A stretch of DNA of 64,000 nucleotides from positions 1,674,001 to 1,738,000 of the forward strand of contig OZ244807.1 in the NCBI GenBank assembly GCA_965220185.1, written 5' to 3'. The translations under genes were made by a program, and so were the position numbers. The stretch's first letter is position 1, and every line of letters begins with the position of its first letter. Origin of the DNA: Azotimanducus sp965220185 (GTDB lineage: Bacteria > Pseudomonadota > Gammaproteobacteria > Pseudomonadales > Azotimanducaceae). The notes below the pieces were generated by a model. The model was given only the letters and a program-made list of their open reading frames with translations. It did not search any database and had not been told where the DNA came from. This document shows positions 29,530 to 38,898 of the stretch, in pieces.

Positions 29530-30914
29530 TCGCCTCGTCCTATCACCGCGCCCAAGATCTGGCCTGCCCAGCGTGATGGGCGGCCGGTTCTTGCTTCCGA
29601 TGCGTCTGCCTGGCTGCCGATCAGTCTGACGGCGTGGCTCCCAAGCCAGCGCAGAGGTTCGCGTGGCCAAATGGCCGGCGTTTCGTGCGCCCATGCGAGC
29701 TCTGTAAGGTCGGTGCTGCGCTCGAGCGCCAAGTCGGAGAGGACGCGCGCTGCGAGGTTGGAGGCGCCTACGCCTTCTCCGCCATAGCCGCCTGCGGCGC
29801 CGATGCCAGTCTCGATGTCGAACTGCACAAAAGGCCGTCCTCGCCTGGGCACGCCAAAGAGACCACCCCACTTGTGTGTGATCTTGACATCTTGGAGCAT
29901 CGGCAGCATCGCCTTCATAGAAGTTTCGACGCGCTCAAAGTTGGGATGGCGTTCAGGCATGACTGGCAGCAGCTTTGAGCCGAAGTAATATTCAAGACAG
30001 CCGCCGAATGCAAGGCGGTTGTCGAGCGTGCGCTGTCCGTATATCGTCAAATGGCGACCATCGTCAAAGGTTTCGCGATGTGCAAGGCCGATGTTCTGCC
30101 ACGTATCGTCGGACAGCGGTTCGGTGGCGATCATGTGCGTATAGAGCGGCATCAGCGTTCGTGCTTGTCCGGCAATGGAGCCGGTGTAGCCTTCGGTGGC
30201 GCGAAGGATCTTGCCTGCCCTCACTTGCCCGCGCCGCGTCGTCACCGTGCCGGGTTCGATTCCAAGTACCGGCGTGTCCTCAAAGATCTCGACGCCCTTC
30301 GCACGGACGGTGTCGCCAAGGCCGCGTGCAAGGCGTGCGGGATGAATCGCAGCGCAGTGCTTGGTATAGCTTGCGCCGAGATTCGGCCGCGCGGCAAGGC
30401 GCTCGCACGAGGCTTCAGGCGGTATCCAAGTGAAATCATCGTCGCTGAAGCCAAGCGAGTGCTTGAGGTCGATCGCCTTTTTCATCGCATCAACTTCGTG
30501 CGGGTAACGGGCGATGGTCAGCGTACCGCCTTTGGCGTAATGGCAGTCGATACTTTCTGCCTGGCACACGCGCCCGACTTCGTCGACGGTGTCTTGCATG
30601 GCACGTATGAGCTTCACGCCTTCGGCGCGTTCAGAATCACGCGCTAGCATCTCTGAGATGCCTTCGGCAGTGCCCATGCACCAGCCGCCATTGCGACCGC
30701 TCGCACCGAAGCCGACGCGATGTGCTTCGAACACGCCGATGGTGAGTTCAGGCTGCTTGGCTTTCAGGTAATAGGCACTCCACAGCCCCGTAAAGCCAGC
30801 GCCTACGATCGCGACATCAAGCTGATCGGGGAGCGCCATGGGCGCTTGCGGTGGTTCAATCTCGCCGAGCGAGTCAAACCAGAAGCTGCCGTTGTGATGC
30901 GTGGCCTCAGTCAT
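29526..30914 (-). CDS. FAD-dependent oxidoreductase of the D-amino acid oxidase family
   Basis: 462 aa. The dinucleotide-binding VGAGFTGLWSA (37-47) and the ASGRNGGWCMG segment are typical of the PuuB-like group (gamma-glutamylputrescine oxidase and related amine oxidases). KWGGLFGVPRRGRPFVQFD and YGGEGVGASNLAARVL close the FAD domain. The amine substrate is not evident. Its ATG directly follows the MBL hydrolase stop without a gap, and its end overlaps pyrE by 4 bases. Confidence 0.88.
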   Translation of the reverse strand: MTEATHHNGSFWFDSLGEIEPPQAPMALPDQLDVAIVGAGFTGLWSAYYLKAKQPELTIGVFEAHRVGFGASGRNGGWCMGTAEGISEMLARDSERAEGVKLIRAMQDTVDEVGRVCQAESIDCHYAKGGTLTIARYPHEVDAMKKAIDLKHSLGFSDDDFTWIPPEASCERLAARPNLGASYTKHCAAIHPARLARGLGDTVRAKGVEIFEDTPVLGIEPGTVTTRRGQVRAGKILRATEGYTGSIAGQARTLMPLYTHMIATEPLSDDTWQNIGLAHRETFDDGRHLTIYGQRTLDNRLAFGGCLEYYFGSKLLPVMPERHPNFERVETSMKAMLPMLQDVKITHKWGGLFGVPRRGRPFVQFDIETGIGAAGGYGGEGVGASNLAARVLSDLALERSTDLTELAWAHETPAIWPREPLRWLGSHAVRLIGSQADASEARTGRPSRWAGQILGAVIGRGE

Positions 30915-31982
30915 TTACAGTACTCCGGCAGAGACGATGGTGCCGTCAACCGACAAGGTCACTTCGCCATCAAACGCTTCGTGGACGCCATCAAGGAAGA
31001 TGCGCTCGAACGCAGCGACCGGCAGCGGCGGCACGATATGGTAGAGGACGAGGTGCCCGACACCAGCTTCGGCAGCCGATTGCGCGGCTTCCACAGGTGT
31101 TGCGTGATAATCCGGGACATCAGCCATGATCTTGGCGGCGGAATCATTGCCAGCGGCCTTGAGCGCGTGCTCCATGTGGCCGGTGAGTTCGCTCGACAAG
31201 GCTTCGTGAACCAGCAAGTCTGCGCCTTCGGCGTGCGCAATCAGATTGTCTGAATAGGCGGTATCGCCGCTGATCACGAGCGATAGCCCGCCATAGTCGA
31301 AGCGATAGCCAACGGCCTGATCGACCGGGTCATGCGACACGCGAAAGGCTGAGATTCGCACGGGCGACTGCCCTTCGGTTTCCAGCACAAGCCGCGTTTC
31401 GCCATCGTCAGGCAGGTCAAAAGGCACCGCTTGCAGGCCGCCGCCTGCAATAGGCGCAACCGTCTCGCCGTGGTGCTCGGCACGATAGCCGAAGTCAGCG
31501 CCGTAGGCGAGGTTGAATCCAGCGACCACGTCCTCGACGACGGGTGGGCCGTGCACTGGCAGAGGCGTAGCGTGGTTGCCGCCCACCCAGCGCTGCGTGC
31601 CGAGTTCGCCAAGGCCGTCAATATGATCCGAGTGCGCATGGGTCAGCAGCACCGCCTCAATGCGACCAGCCGCTACGCCGAAGCGCATCAGATTGCGTGC
31701 GCCGCCTGTGCCGGCATCCACGACAAAAAGATACGCTCCGGCCTGCACAGCAAGGCACGGGCCGGAGCGCGCCGCATCGAACATGGGGCCGCCGGCGCCA
31801 CATACGAGCAGGTGGAGGCCGTCAGGACGGTCTGCGAGGGCATCTTGTGCGAATCGATTGGCGACCGTGCGGTCGAGCATCATCAAGCCAAAGGGCTTGC
31901 TGCGAATGATCGACTGCACGGCAAGGACGATGATGACGACAATGCCGATGCGCAACAGCCATGTGCGTAGGTTGGTGTTCAT
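30915..31982 (-). CDS. MBL-fold metallo-hydrolase, membrane-anchored
   Basis: 355 aa with one N-terminal hydrophobic segment (WLLRIGIVVIIVLAVQSII). The zinc-binding signature LTHAHSDHIDGLGEL (HAHSDH at 115-120) is intact. Later ligands lie in ISGDTAYSDNL and DYHATPVEA. The layout resembles RNase Z/arylsulfatase-like MBL proteins, but the export or anchor segment suggests a periplasmic substrate that I cannot name. It lies between the MFS pump gene (40-base gap) and the FAD oxidoreductase gene (no gap). Confidence 0.88.
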   Translation of the reverse strand: MNTNLRTWLLRIGIVVIIVLAVQSIIRSKPFGLMMLDRTVANRFAQDALADRPDGLHLLVCGAGGPMFDAARSGPCLAVQAGAYLFVVDAGTGGARNLMRFGVAAGRIEAVLLTHAHSDHIDGLGELGTQRWVGGNHATPLPVHGPPVVEDVVAGFNLAYGADFGYRAEHHGETVAPIAGGGLQAVPFDLPDDGETRLVLETEGQSPVRISAFRVSHDPVDQAVGYRFDYGGLSLVISGDTAYSDNLIAHAEGADLLVHEALSSELTGHMEHALKAAGNDSAAKIMADVPDYHATPVEAAQSAAEAGVGHLVLYHIVPPLPVAAFERIFLDGVHEAFDGEVTLSVDGTIVSAGVL

Positions 31983-32022
31983 GCGCAGGTCGAGGCGGTG
32001 ACGAACCGCATTCTATGCCAAT

Positions 32023-33240
32023 TCATGCGATTTGCCGGCGCAGATTCGCCATGCAGATCATCACACACAGCAGCGTGCACAGCGCGGCGAGCGCAAAGGA
32101 CACGCCCGGGAAGTAGACCGGCGCGGATGGTGAGGTGTAGTAGCCGAAAAGCTGGGTCATCACAGGCGGCGCAAGAATGGCGCCGAGACCCATGATGCTG
32201 GCGATGGCGCCTTGCAGTTCGCCTTGTTGATCAGGCGCGACCTGTTTGGTCATGTGACTGCGAAGCGCGACCGAGCCGATGGCACCAAGGGCAAAAGGGA
32301 CAATCGAGAGGATCAACTGCCAGCCGTGCGTCGAAAAAGCAAATCCAAGGAAGCCGAGGGCTTGAAAGGCATAGCCGACTGGAATGGCGCGGCGCTCGCC
32401 GAGCAGTTTGATCGAGGGGGCCACCAACAAGCTGTTGGCCACAGCGATCATGACGCCGACGAAGGCAACCGACAAGCCAACTTGAAATTCGCTCCAGCCA
32501 AAACGCTCAATCGTGAAGAAGCTCCACACGCTCGGATTCGAATCGTGCGCGATTTGATAGAAGAAATAGGCGGCGAGCAGGCCGAGCACAGTCGAGCCGC
32601 GCAAGTGAAAGATCGCGCCGATTGTGTTGGCGCGAATGAGCGAAAAGGGACGCCTGTTGTTTTCGCTAAGGCTCTCCGGCAGGACCAGGTGGCCGTATGC
32701 GAAATTGAGAAAGCAGACGGCGCTCGCGACATAGAAAGGCGCACGCGAACCAAGCTCTCCAAGCAATCCGCCTATCGCAGGTCCGATGATAAAGCCGACG
32801 CCCCAGGCCGCCGAGAGGTAGCCAATGTACTTGGCGCGCGCCTCTTCGCCTGTTGTGTCGGCGATATAGGCGGTCAGGGTGCTGTAGGTGGCACCGCAAA
32901 CCCCGGCAATGGCACGCGCAATGAATAGCCAGGCGAGGGTTGGTGCAAGCGCCATCGCGAGGTAGTCGAGCGAGAATGCGAAGAGCGAGACGAGCAGCAC
33001 TGGCCGACGACCGAAACGATCACTCAAACTTCCCAAGACTGGCGCGATGAGGAACTGAATGCCCGCATAGAGCATCAGCAGCCAGCCGCCATATTCGGCC
33101 GCGACACCAAGGCCCGCGCCCGTGAGTTCCATCAGGAGTTCTGGCAGCACCGGAACAATGATGCCGAGTCCGACTGAGTCGAGACCTGCAGTGATCAGCA
33201 GGAAGTGCTTGGCCTGCGCATTGCTTGCGAGCGGTTTCAT
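32023..33240 (-). CDS. MFS transporter, TCR/Tet-type drug efflux
   Basis: 405 aa from the ATG at 33240, chosen because it overlaps the acyltransferase stop by 4 bases and matches family starts. Twelve membrane helices are expected. LITAGLDSVGLGIIVPVLPELL, the loop-2 motif GSLSDRFGRRPVLL, and ARAIAGVCGATYSTLTAYIADTT are typical of TetA-like proton antiporters. The substrate could be a drug or a metabolite. It is co-transcribed with two lipid acyltransferases, so export of a lipid-linked product is also possible. Confidence 0.88.
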   Translation of the reverse strand: MKPLASNAQAKHFLLITAGLDSVGLGIIVPVLPELLMELTGAGLGVAAEYGGWLLMLYAGIQFLIAPVLGSLSDRFGRRPVLLVSLFAFSLDYLAMALAPTLAWLFIARAIAGVCGATYSTLTAYIADTTGEEARAKYIGYLSAAWGVGFIIGPAIGGLLGELGSRAPFYVASAVCFLNFAYGHLVLPESLSENNRRPFSLIRANTIGAIFHLRGSTVLGLLAAYFFYQIAHDSNPSVWSFFTIERFGWSEFQVGLSVAFVGVMIAVANSLLVAPSIKLLGERRAIPVGYAFQALGFLGFAFSTHGWQLILSIVPFALGAIGSVALRSHMTKQVAPDQQGELQGAIASIMGLGAILAPPVMTQLFGYYTSPSAPVYFPGVSFALAALCTLLCVMICMANLRRQIA

Positions 33241-34199
33241 GGAGCGCCAAGACCCTTGGCTCTTGGATAGAGAGGGCGCTCCCAACGGCGCGTTGTCATC
33301 AGCCAGCTTTGCGGCGAAGCACGTATCCAGTCTTCGACCTGTCGAAGCAGGCGGGCAGACAGCTTACGAAGCTGGTCGGTTTCATCGCCGACAAGCCCCT
33401 CAGTGGCGAGCGGCTCGTGGATAGTGGCACGAAACCTGCCATCCTCAAGTCGCTGGCATTGATAGGGAATGAGGTCGCATTCATAGCGCAGCGCGAGGCG
33501 CGCCGGGGTGGCAGAGACCTGCATGGGATGGCCGAAGAACGGCACTTCCAAGCCTCCGTCAACGCGCACGTCAATCATTGTGCCGACACTGCCACCATCG
33601 CGCACATGACGAATGATGGGTTTCAAAGAAGCGTCGCGATCATGCATGGCGCACCCTGTTTCGGCGCGGATTGTTGTCAGCAAACGCGCGAGGTGCGGAT
33701 TTTGCAGCGGCGCGTAGAAGGAGAGCGCAGGGATGCGCTCAAGCGTAAACACTAGCAGCAGAAGTTCCCAATTGGCGATGTGCGCACTCACAAACACGCC
33801 AGCGCGTTCTTTTCGCCTGTAGGGTTCAAGATCGCATTTTGACTCGACATGCAGGTACGTATTCGGCGATGCGGTGATCTTGGAAAATTGCGTGAGCTCG
33901 CCGAAGAGCGCGCCCACTTCGCGCCAGGATTCGCTCGCGATGCGCGCGCGCGCGGCTCCGCTTTGTTCGGCACAGACAATGTCTATGTTGTCAAGGACGA
34001 GCTTGTGTTTGGGCGAGACCGGGCCGAGTTTCGAAAGCAGAGACTTGCCGATACTCGACGCACGCCTGATGGTCAGTCGAGAGAAGACGCGAAGCGTGCC
34101 CGCCACGAGCCAGGCTTCGAAGCGCCATAGCAGATCTCGTACCCATGCCAACCGCCGCGCATAGTCTTCGAGCTTGTTGGTGAAGAGCAGCCTGGCCAT
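33237..34199 (-). CDS. LpxL/HtrB-type lysophospholipid acyltransferase
   Basis: 320 aa from the ATG at 34199. The acyltransferase motif HIANWE has the expected His140 and Glu145. GTMIDVRVDGGLEVPFFGHPMQVSATPARLALRYECDLIPYQCQRLEDGRFRATIHEPL is the conserved second half. This is the family of late lipid A acyltransferases. It lies 7 bases after a second, diverged family member and overlaps the MFS gene by 4 bases. Confidence 0.9.
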   Translation of the reverse strand: MARLLFTNKLEDYARRLAWVRDLLWRFEAWLVAGTLRVFSRLTIRRASSIGKSLLSKLGPVSPKHKLVLDNIDIVCAEQSGAARARIASESWREVGALFGELTQFSKITASPNTYLHVESKCDLEPYRRKERAGVFVSAHIANWELLLLVFTLERIPALSFYAPLQNPHLARLLTTIRAETGCAMHDRDASLKPIIRHVRDGGSVGTMIDVRVDGGLEVPFFGHPMQVSATPARLALRYECDLIPYQCQRLEDGRFRATIHEPLATEGLVGDETDQLRKLSARLLRQVEDWIRASPQSWLMTTRRWERPLYPRAKGLGAP

Positions 34200-34206
34200 A
34201 TGCGGG

Positions 34207-35133
34207 TTAGGAGTCGCGAGGCCAACGCCTGGCAAAGCACAGCCATTCGCTCGGTGAGTCGCGAATCCACCTCTCGAACAGTCTGAGAAGCTGTTCGGTC
34301 ATATCGTTCGCTTGTGCTGATGTAGTGCCATCAATTCGCGGCTTGACGGGCGCGAGCAGCGAGATGCGGAAGCGGGTGCGTGACAGTCGCTCGGCGCGCA
34401 CCGGAATGAGCTCGCAATTCCGTCCGAGCGCGAGGCGCGCCGCCGCGGTGTTGCTCGGCGTGTTGACGCCAAAGAACGGCAGCAGTGGCCCTGAATCGAG
34501 CCGTGTGTCCGCTGCGATGCCGACGAGATTGCCCTTGGCAAGTTCGCGCAGTAGATGGCGCATGCTTGAATCGCGCGGCATGAGCTTGACCGGCAAGGCT
34601 TCGCGGTAGCGGCGAATGCGCTCGCGGATACGGGCGTTGGATTCCGGTGCGTAGATGATGGTGAGCGGCAGGCCGTACTCGGAAGCAAGAAAGCTTGCGA
34701 GCTGCCACGGCCCGACATGGGCGGTGACGATCACTGCTGGCGTGTTCTTGTCGCGGAGCGCGCGAATGCTTGGGTCGGCAACGAACTCAAGGTGTTTTGC
34801 GCGCCGCCTCCATATCTGCTCGACATGCGCGAGCTCGGCGATTGAGCGTCCGAGATTGCCGAAGATGCCCTTGACAAGCCGGGCGCGCTCGGAAGGCGGC
34901 AGTTCAGGAAAGGCGATGTCCAAGTTGCGTAGCGCGCGCTTGCGCTGCTTGCCGGTTCGAGGCCCCCAGGCAGCGAACACATGCTCGGCGACACGGCTCG
35001 CAAGGCCGAGCGGCAAGATCTCGAACAAGCGAAAAAGTGCGGCGAACAGTGCACCTTCAATCCGCTGCACGACACGCGCAAGGCGAGGCGCGGTATGCAG
35101 CAGGCGCGTGGGCAGAAAGTACAATCGTGGCAT
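34207..35133 (-). CDS. LpxL/HtrB-type acyltransferase with altered catalytic motif
   Basis: 308 aa. Overall it is a clear LpxL-family protein (RKRALRNLDIAFPELPPSERARLVKGIFGNLGRSIAEL, later GNLVGIAADTRLDSGPLLPFFGVNTPSNTAAARLALG). The HX4E/D motif reads HVGPWQ: His139 is kept but Gln144 (CAG) replaces the acid. That may abolish transfer or mark a different activity or partner role. It is the first gene of the leftward operon and is divergent from the Spinster-type MFS gene. Confidence 0.88.
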   Translation of the reverse strand: MPRLYFLPTRLLHTAPRLARVVQRIEGALFAALFRLFEILPLGLASRVAEHVFAAWGPRTGKQRKRALRNLDIAFPELPPSERARLVKGIFGNLGRSIAELAHVEQIWRRRAKHLEFVADPSIRALRDKNTPAVIVTAHVGPWQLASFLASEYGLPLTIIYAPESNARIRERIRRYREALPVKLMPRDSSMRHLLRELAKGNLVGIAADTRLDSGPLLPFFGVNTPSNTAAARLALGRNCELIPVRAERLSRTRFRISLLAPVKPRIDGTTSAQANDMTEQLLRLFERWIRDSPSEWLCFARRWPRDS

Positions 35134-35247
35134 AGACTCATTGTGTCACACGGACTTGAGCACTGGGAGCGAGACGGAAGCCGAAGGATGCGCTGCCGCC
35201 AATCTGCTAGGCTGCGCGCTCGAATACAGATTGCGGGGATTCAGAGC

Positions 35248-36843
35248 ATGCGCTACGAGACGCGCGTAGGTGACACCTATGCAAAGTATGTGCTGTTGGT
35301 GATGACCATCGTGTATGTCTTCAATTTCATTGATCGACAGATACTCTCCATCCTCGCCGAACCTATCAAAGCCGACCTTGGCCTCTCCGATGCTGATCTC
35401 GGGTTCTTATACGGCACCGCGTTCGCGGTCTTTTACGCTGTGTTCGGCATCCCCTTGGGGCGTCTCGCGGATACCTGGCATCGTGTACGGCTTGTTTCCA
35501 TCGGCCTGTCGTTCTGGAGTTTGATGACGGCGCTCTCCGGCTTCGCGCGCAATTTCGTGCAGCTCGCTGTTTGCCGCTTTGGTGTCGGCATTGGCGAAGC
35601 AAGTGCAAGCCCTGCGACGTTTTCGATGCTCTCGGACTACTTCTCGCCAAAGGTTCGGGCGATCGTCATCGCCGTTTATTCAGGCGGGCTCTATATCGGT
35701 GCTGGTATCGGTGTCTTTCTCGGCGGCGCCATCACCGATACGTGGAACGCCGCCTATCCCGATCCTATGCTCGCGCCGCTCGGACTCACGGGCTGGCAGG
35801 CGGCGTTCTTGGCGGTCGGCATTCCCGGCATATTGCTCGCTCTCTGGGTGTGGACGCTGCGCGAGCCTGTGCGGGGCATGAGCGAAGGGCTTGAACCGCC
35901 ACCAGCGCGTAATCCCGTCAAGGAGACCTTCGCCGAGCTTGTGCGCGTCACGCCCTTGGTTTCGGCTATTCCCAACGGCTCTCGTGCGCTCTTGATCAAT
36001 TCCATTGCCGGTGTCGCGATCAGCCTCACAGCCTGGCTGCTCTATCTTGTCACCGGCGATATGGTGCAATGGATAGCTATGGGCATTGGGGTCTGGGCGT
36101 TTTTTTCGTGGGCGCAGGGGCTGCTCGCACAAGACCCAGCGAGCTTCGCGCTGATATTGCGCTCGCGCGCGATGATCTACACCGTGATCGGATTTCCGAT
36201 GATGTCGTTCGTGACCTATGGCGTGGGCTTCTGGGGGCCGGCGTACATGGTGCGTACCTTTGACATTAGCCTCACCGATGCTGGGCGCTGGCTCGGTCTC
36301 GGCGCAGCGATAGGCGGCTTCATTGGCATCACCCTTGGCGGCTGGCTCGGCGATACGCTGCGCGCGCGCACCCGCAAGGGCAGGATGTATGTCGGCTACA
36401 TCGCTATTGCCTTGATGATTCCTTGTGCGGTGGTGTTCGCTTACACGAGCAACGTTGTTGTTGCCTATGTGGCATCATTCTTCTTCTCCATTGCCTCGCC
36501 GCTGTGGGTGGCGATTCCACCAGCAACGGTGAACGACCTCGTGCTGCCAAGAATGCGGGCGCTGGCAAGCGCGTTCTACATTGTCATGCCGACCTTTATC
36601 GGGCTCGCGCTCGGCCCCTACGTGATGGGATTCGTCAGCGACCAGCTCGTGCAAAGCGGGCTCAGCGATGCCGAGTCGCTGCGACTGTCGATGCTCTTAG
36701 GGCTTTTGGTGCTTGTGCCTGGCATCGTGCTCATCTATTTCGCATCGCAGCACTTGGAAGCGGATGAAGATTCACGCATCGAGCGAGCGCGGGCGGCTGG
36801 GGAGGTTGTTGAGATGGCTGAGGGGTCATTGCCTGCCGCGTGA
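35248..36843 (+). CDS. MFS transporter, Spinster-type
   Basis: 531 aa from the ATG at 35248. The frame is open for 89 more codons upstream, but these lie over the divergent acyltransferase gene. VMTIVYVFNFIDRQILSILAEPIKADLGLSDADLGFLYGTAFAVFYAVFGIPLGRLADTW is the hallmark start of Spinster-like MFS proteins, and FGVGIGEASASPATFSMLSDYF follows. Twelve or more helices are expected, with an enlarged central region. Members have been tied to lipid and hydrophobic-compound transport, but the substrate here is unknown. Confidence 0.9.
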   Translation: MRYETRVGDTYAKYVLLVMTIVYVFNFIDRQILSILAEPIKADLGLSDADLGFLYGTAFAVFYAVFGIPLGRLADTWHRVRLVSIGLSFWSLMTALSGFARNFVQLAVCRFGVGIGEASASPATFSMLSDYFSPKVRAIVIAVYSGGLYIGAGIGVFLGGAITDTWNAAYPDPMLAPLGLTGWQAAFLAVGIPGILLALWVWTLREPVRGMSEGLEPPPARNPVKETFAELVRVTPLVSAIPNGSRALLINSIAGVAISLTAWLLYLVTGDMVQWIAMGIGVWAFFSWAQGLLAQDPASFALILRSRAMIYTVIGFPMMSFVTYGVGFWGPAYMVRTFDISLTDAGRWLGLGAAIGGFIGITLGGWLGDTLRARTRKGRMYVGYIAIALMIPCAVVFAYTSNVVVAYVASFFFSIASPLWVAIPPATVNDLVLPRMRALASAFYIVMPTFIGLALGPYVMGFVSDQLVQSGLSDAESLRLSMLLGLLVLVPGIVLIYFASQHLEADEDSRIERARAAGEVVEMAEGSLPAA

Positions 36844-36881
36844 ATTCCTTCCCACGCGAAGAGAATTTGACGATAGCCGCG

Positions 36882-38078
36882 TTAGCCTCTTCGCAGCACC
36901 GGATCAATCGCAATGGGATTGGGAAAGCGCCGCACGACGATGTAGGTGGATATGCACAGGGATGCCACTGTCGCGCCGGTCAGAATCAGCGACGCAGATT
37001 CAGAAACGAGCGCCGTACCTGCCGCGAGATGCACAACAAGGAGTGAAAACTCGCCGCACTGTCCAAGCCTGAAACCGATCTCGCGCGATACGTCAGGCTT
37101 CTCGCTGATCATTTGCAGGAGCAGGCGAAATACGAGCGGTTTGAGCGCAACGAAGATCAGCACGAGGGCGATGACGGGAAAGATGTGCGCAAAGAGTCCG
37201 AAGAGATCGATATCGCTGCCGATCGAAAAGAAAAAGAGCACGAGGAAAAAGTCACGGATCGGTCTGAAGCGTTCGGCCTCGACCTGGGCCACGCGCAGGT
37301 TTGCGAGCGAAATGCCTGCGATGAACGCGCCGATTTCAGGCGTCAGTCCGATCACTGTCGCGAGGAAGGCGATGAGGAAGCACCAGCCAATGCCAATTAA
37401 ATCGATGACTTCAGAAATAGCGCCGAACTTGATGAAGAGGGGCTTGATCAGGCGATCAACCCCGACAAAGGCGAGCAGGCCAAGAATCGGTGCGGTCACA
37501 CCGGCGAGACCAAGCCTGAGTGCGAGATTGCCGCCGGCTGCGCCATCGCTGACCACGAAGCTGCCGATGACAATCAGCGCGACGATGGCAATGAGATCTT
37601 GGATCAAGAGCTGGCCGATAACGATGTCGCCGGTATGCCGGTGATGCAGTACGTTGGTCGGTAGCAGCTTGAGGCCAATGAGCGTGCTAGAGAAGCCGCT
37701 TGCAATGCCAACGACAATTGCCTCGCTGGTGGTGAACCCGAACGCGACCATGACGAGGAAGCCGAGCGTGAAGAAGATCAATGTGCTCAGGACTGCCACG
37801 AGAACCGTGCTGCCGAACATGCGCTTTAGTCGATTTGGAGGCAGGTCTAAGCCAACAATGAACAGCAGGAACATAATGCCGAACTCGCCGATTTCCTGAA
37901 GCAACTCGGCGTTCGTGACAATGCCGAGGCCGTGCGGGCCGATGACCATGCCGAGGAGAATGTAGACGATGAGGAGCGGCTGCCTCGCATAGAGCGATAG
38001 CGCGCCTAAGAGTGCTGCACCGATGAAGACGATGGCGATCGAGGTCGCCGCGCCTTCGCTAGCGAGTTCTTGGAGCAT
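36882..38078 (-). CDS. Cation:proton antiporter, CPA2 family (KefB/YbaL-like)
   Basis: 398 aa, membrane domain only, with about 12 helices and no C-terminal TrkA-N nucleotide-binding domain. YILLGMVIGPHGLGIV, LLFIVGLDLPPNRLKRMF, ASGFSSTLIGLKLL and TPEIGAFIAGISLAN are CPA2 signatures. It probably exchanges K+ or Na+ for H+. It converges on the MFS gene with a 38-base gap and no obvious terminator hairpin. Confidence 0.9.
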   Translation of the reverse strand: MLQELASEGAATSIAIVFIGAALLGALSLYARQPLLIVYILLGMVIGPHGLGIVTNAELLQEIGEFGIMFLLFIVGLDLPPNRLKRMFGSTVLVAVLSTLIFFTLGFLVMVAFGFTTSEAIVVGIASGFSSTLIGLKLLPTNVLHHRHTGDIVIGQLLIQDLIAIVALIVIGSFVVSDGAAGGNLALRLGLAGVTAPILGLLAFVGVDRLIKPLFIKFGAISEVIDLIGIGWCFLIAFLATVIGLTPEIGAFIAGISLANLRVAQVEAERFRPIRDFFLVLFFFSIGSDIDLFGLFAHIFPVIALVLIFVALKPLVFRLLLQMISEKPDVSREIGFRLGQCGEFSLLVVHLAAGTALVSESASLILTGATVASLCISTYIVVRRFPNPIAIDPVLRRG

Positions 38079-38134
38079 GCGTTATGTCGAACAGCGATCA
38101 CTGCGCGATGGTAACGCCAAGGATGAGAGCGCGG

Positions 38135-38515
38135 TCATACAAACACGGATGCCAAGGCTCGATCATATGTCTTGATCTTTCTGATTCCTCGTCTTTGGCA
38201 GGAAGCGAGATGACACAAATCCCTCGCGGAAAGCATGGGATACTGCACAGCAAGCGCTGCCGCATGAGTAGCATCCTCATGCTCAAGTGGCCAGACAGCG
38301 ATATCCGCATCTGTGATGACTTCCAACGCACGCCGCATGTCGTCAAGCCGCTCCACCGGGCGGTAGATGTGAAGTAATTCCTGAATGACCTCCGCTGACG
38401 TACACAGGTTCTTGCCGGGAATGCCATTTTCCCTGAAAAAGGCTCTCGCTTGTCCACGCAGTGGATGAGGCGTGCCAACGGCATAGGCAAACACGTTGCT
38501 ATCAACGAATATCAT
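38135..38515 (-). CDS. vapC: VapC-type PIN-domain toxin
   Basis: 126 aa from the ATG at 38515, which overlaps the antitoxin stop by 4 bases. PIN-domain acids are in MIFVDSNVFAYAVG (Asp5), EVIQELLHIY (Glu), and ARDLCHLASC (Asp). VapC proteins cleave RNA, often tRNA, until bound by VapB. It lies between the antiporter gene and nfuA and appears intact. Confidence 0.88.
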   Translation of the reverse strand: MIFVDSNVFAYAVGTPHPLRGQARAFFRENGIPGKNLCTSAEVIQELLHIYRPVERLDDMRRALEVITDADIAVWPLEHEDATHAAALAVQYPMLSARDLCHLASCQRRGIRKIKTYDRALASVFV

Positions 38516-38790
38516 GTCGCTGCAATGCCGCTTAACTTCGATTCGAGAAGCAGCTTCTTCTGGTCTTCCCAGTCTGGTTCCGCGCCATGCCATGTGCGTT
38601 CCTCATCACATCGTCTGAAGAATTCGTCAAAGTCCTCAGGCGTTGCTAAGCGCCTTTCCTTGCGCTCACTGTTGATTTTCTCCTGAGCGGCCTCTCGCAG
38701 CCATGCGCTGAGTGACTTCCCGTCACGCTTGGCGTGATAAATATAGCGCGCTCTTTCTCCGTCATTGAGCACCATCTGCACACGCGCCAT
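38512..38790 (-). CDS. vapB: VapB-type ribbon-helix-helix antitoxin
   Basis: 92 aa. MARVQMVLNDGERARYIYHAKRDGKSLSAWLREAAQEKIN is a ribbon-helix-helix DNA-binding start, and the acidic and aromatic tail (DFDEFFRRCDEERTWHGAEPDWEDQKKLL) would cover the toxin. Upstream on the - strand a TATACT (38833-38828) lies about 40 bases before the ATG, with spaced ACACA repeats around it, a likely autoregulated promoter. Confidence 0.85.
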   Translation of the reverse strand: MARVQMVLNDGERARYIYHAKRDGKSLSAWLREAAQEKINSERKERRLATPEDFDEFFRRCDEERTWHGAEPDWEDQKKLLLESKLSGIAAT

Positions 38791-38898
38791 TTCAGTATGT
38801 CTCCAAAGTTAGACAAGTGTGTAGCCAGTATACATATGTGTAATGGAACTGTGTAATAGCTCAGTTGTTTGCGTTGTGTGCTGCTTCTTCTTCAGCGC

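Noticed and set aside
29530..29871. Upstream extension of pyrE
   Set aside because: The extra residues are an arginine-rich shadow of the FAD oxidoreductase gene; the ATG at 29529 overlaps that gene by 4 bases like other genes here.
34981..35247. Upstream extension of the Spinster-type MFS gene
   Set aside because: The extra 89 codons lie over the divergent acyltransferase gene and are arginine-rich; family similarity starts at the ATG at 35248.
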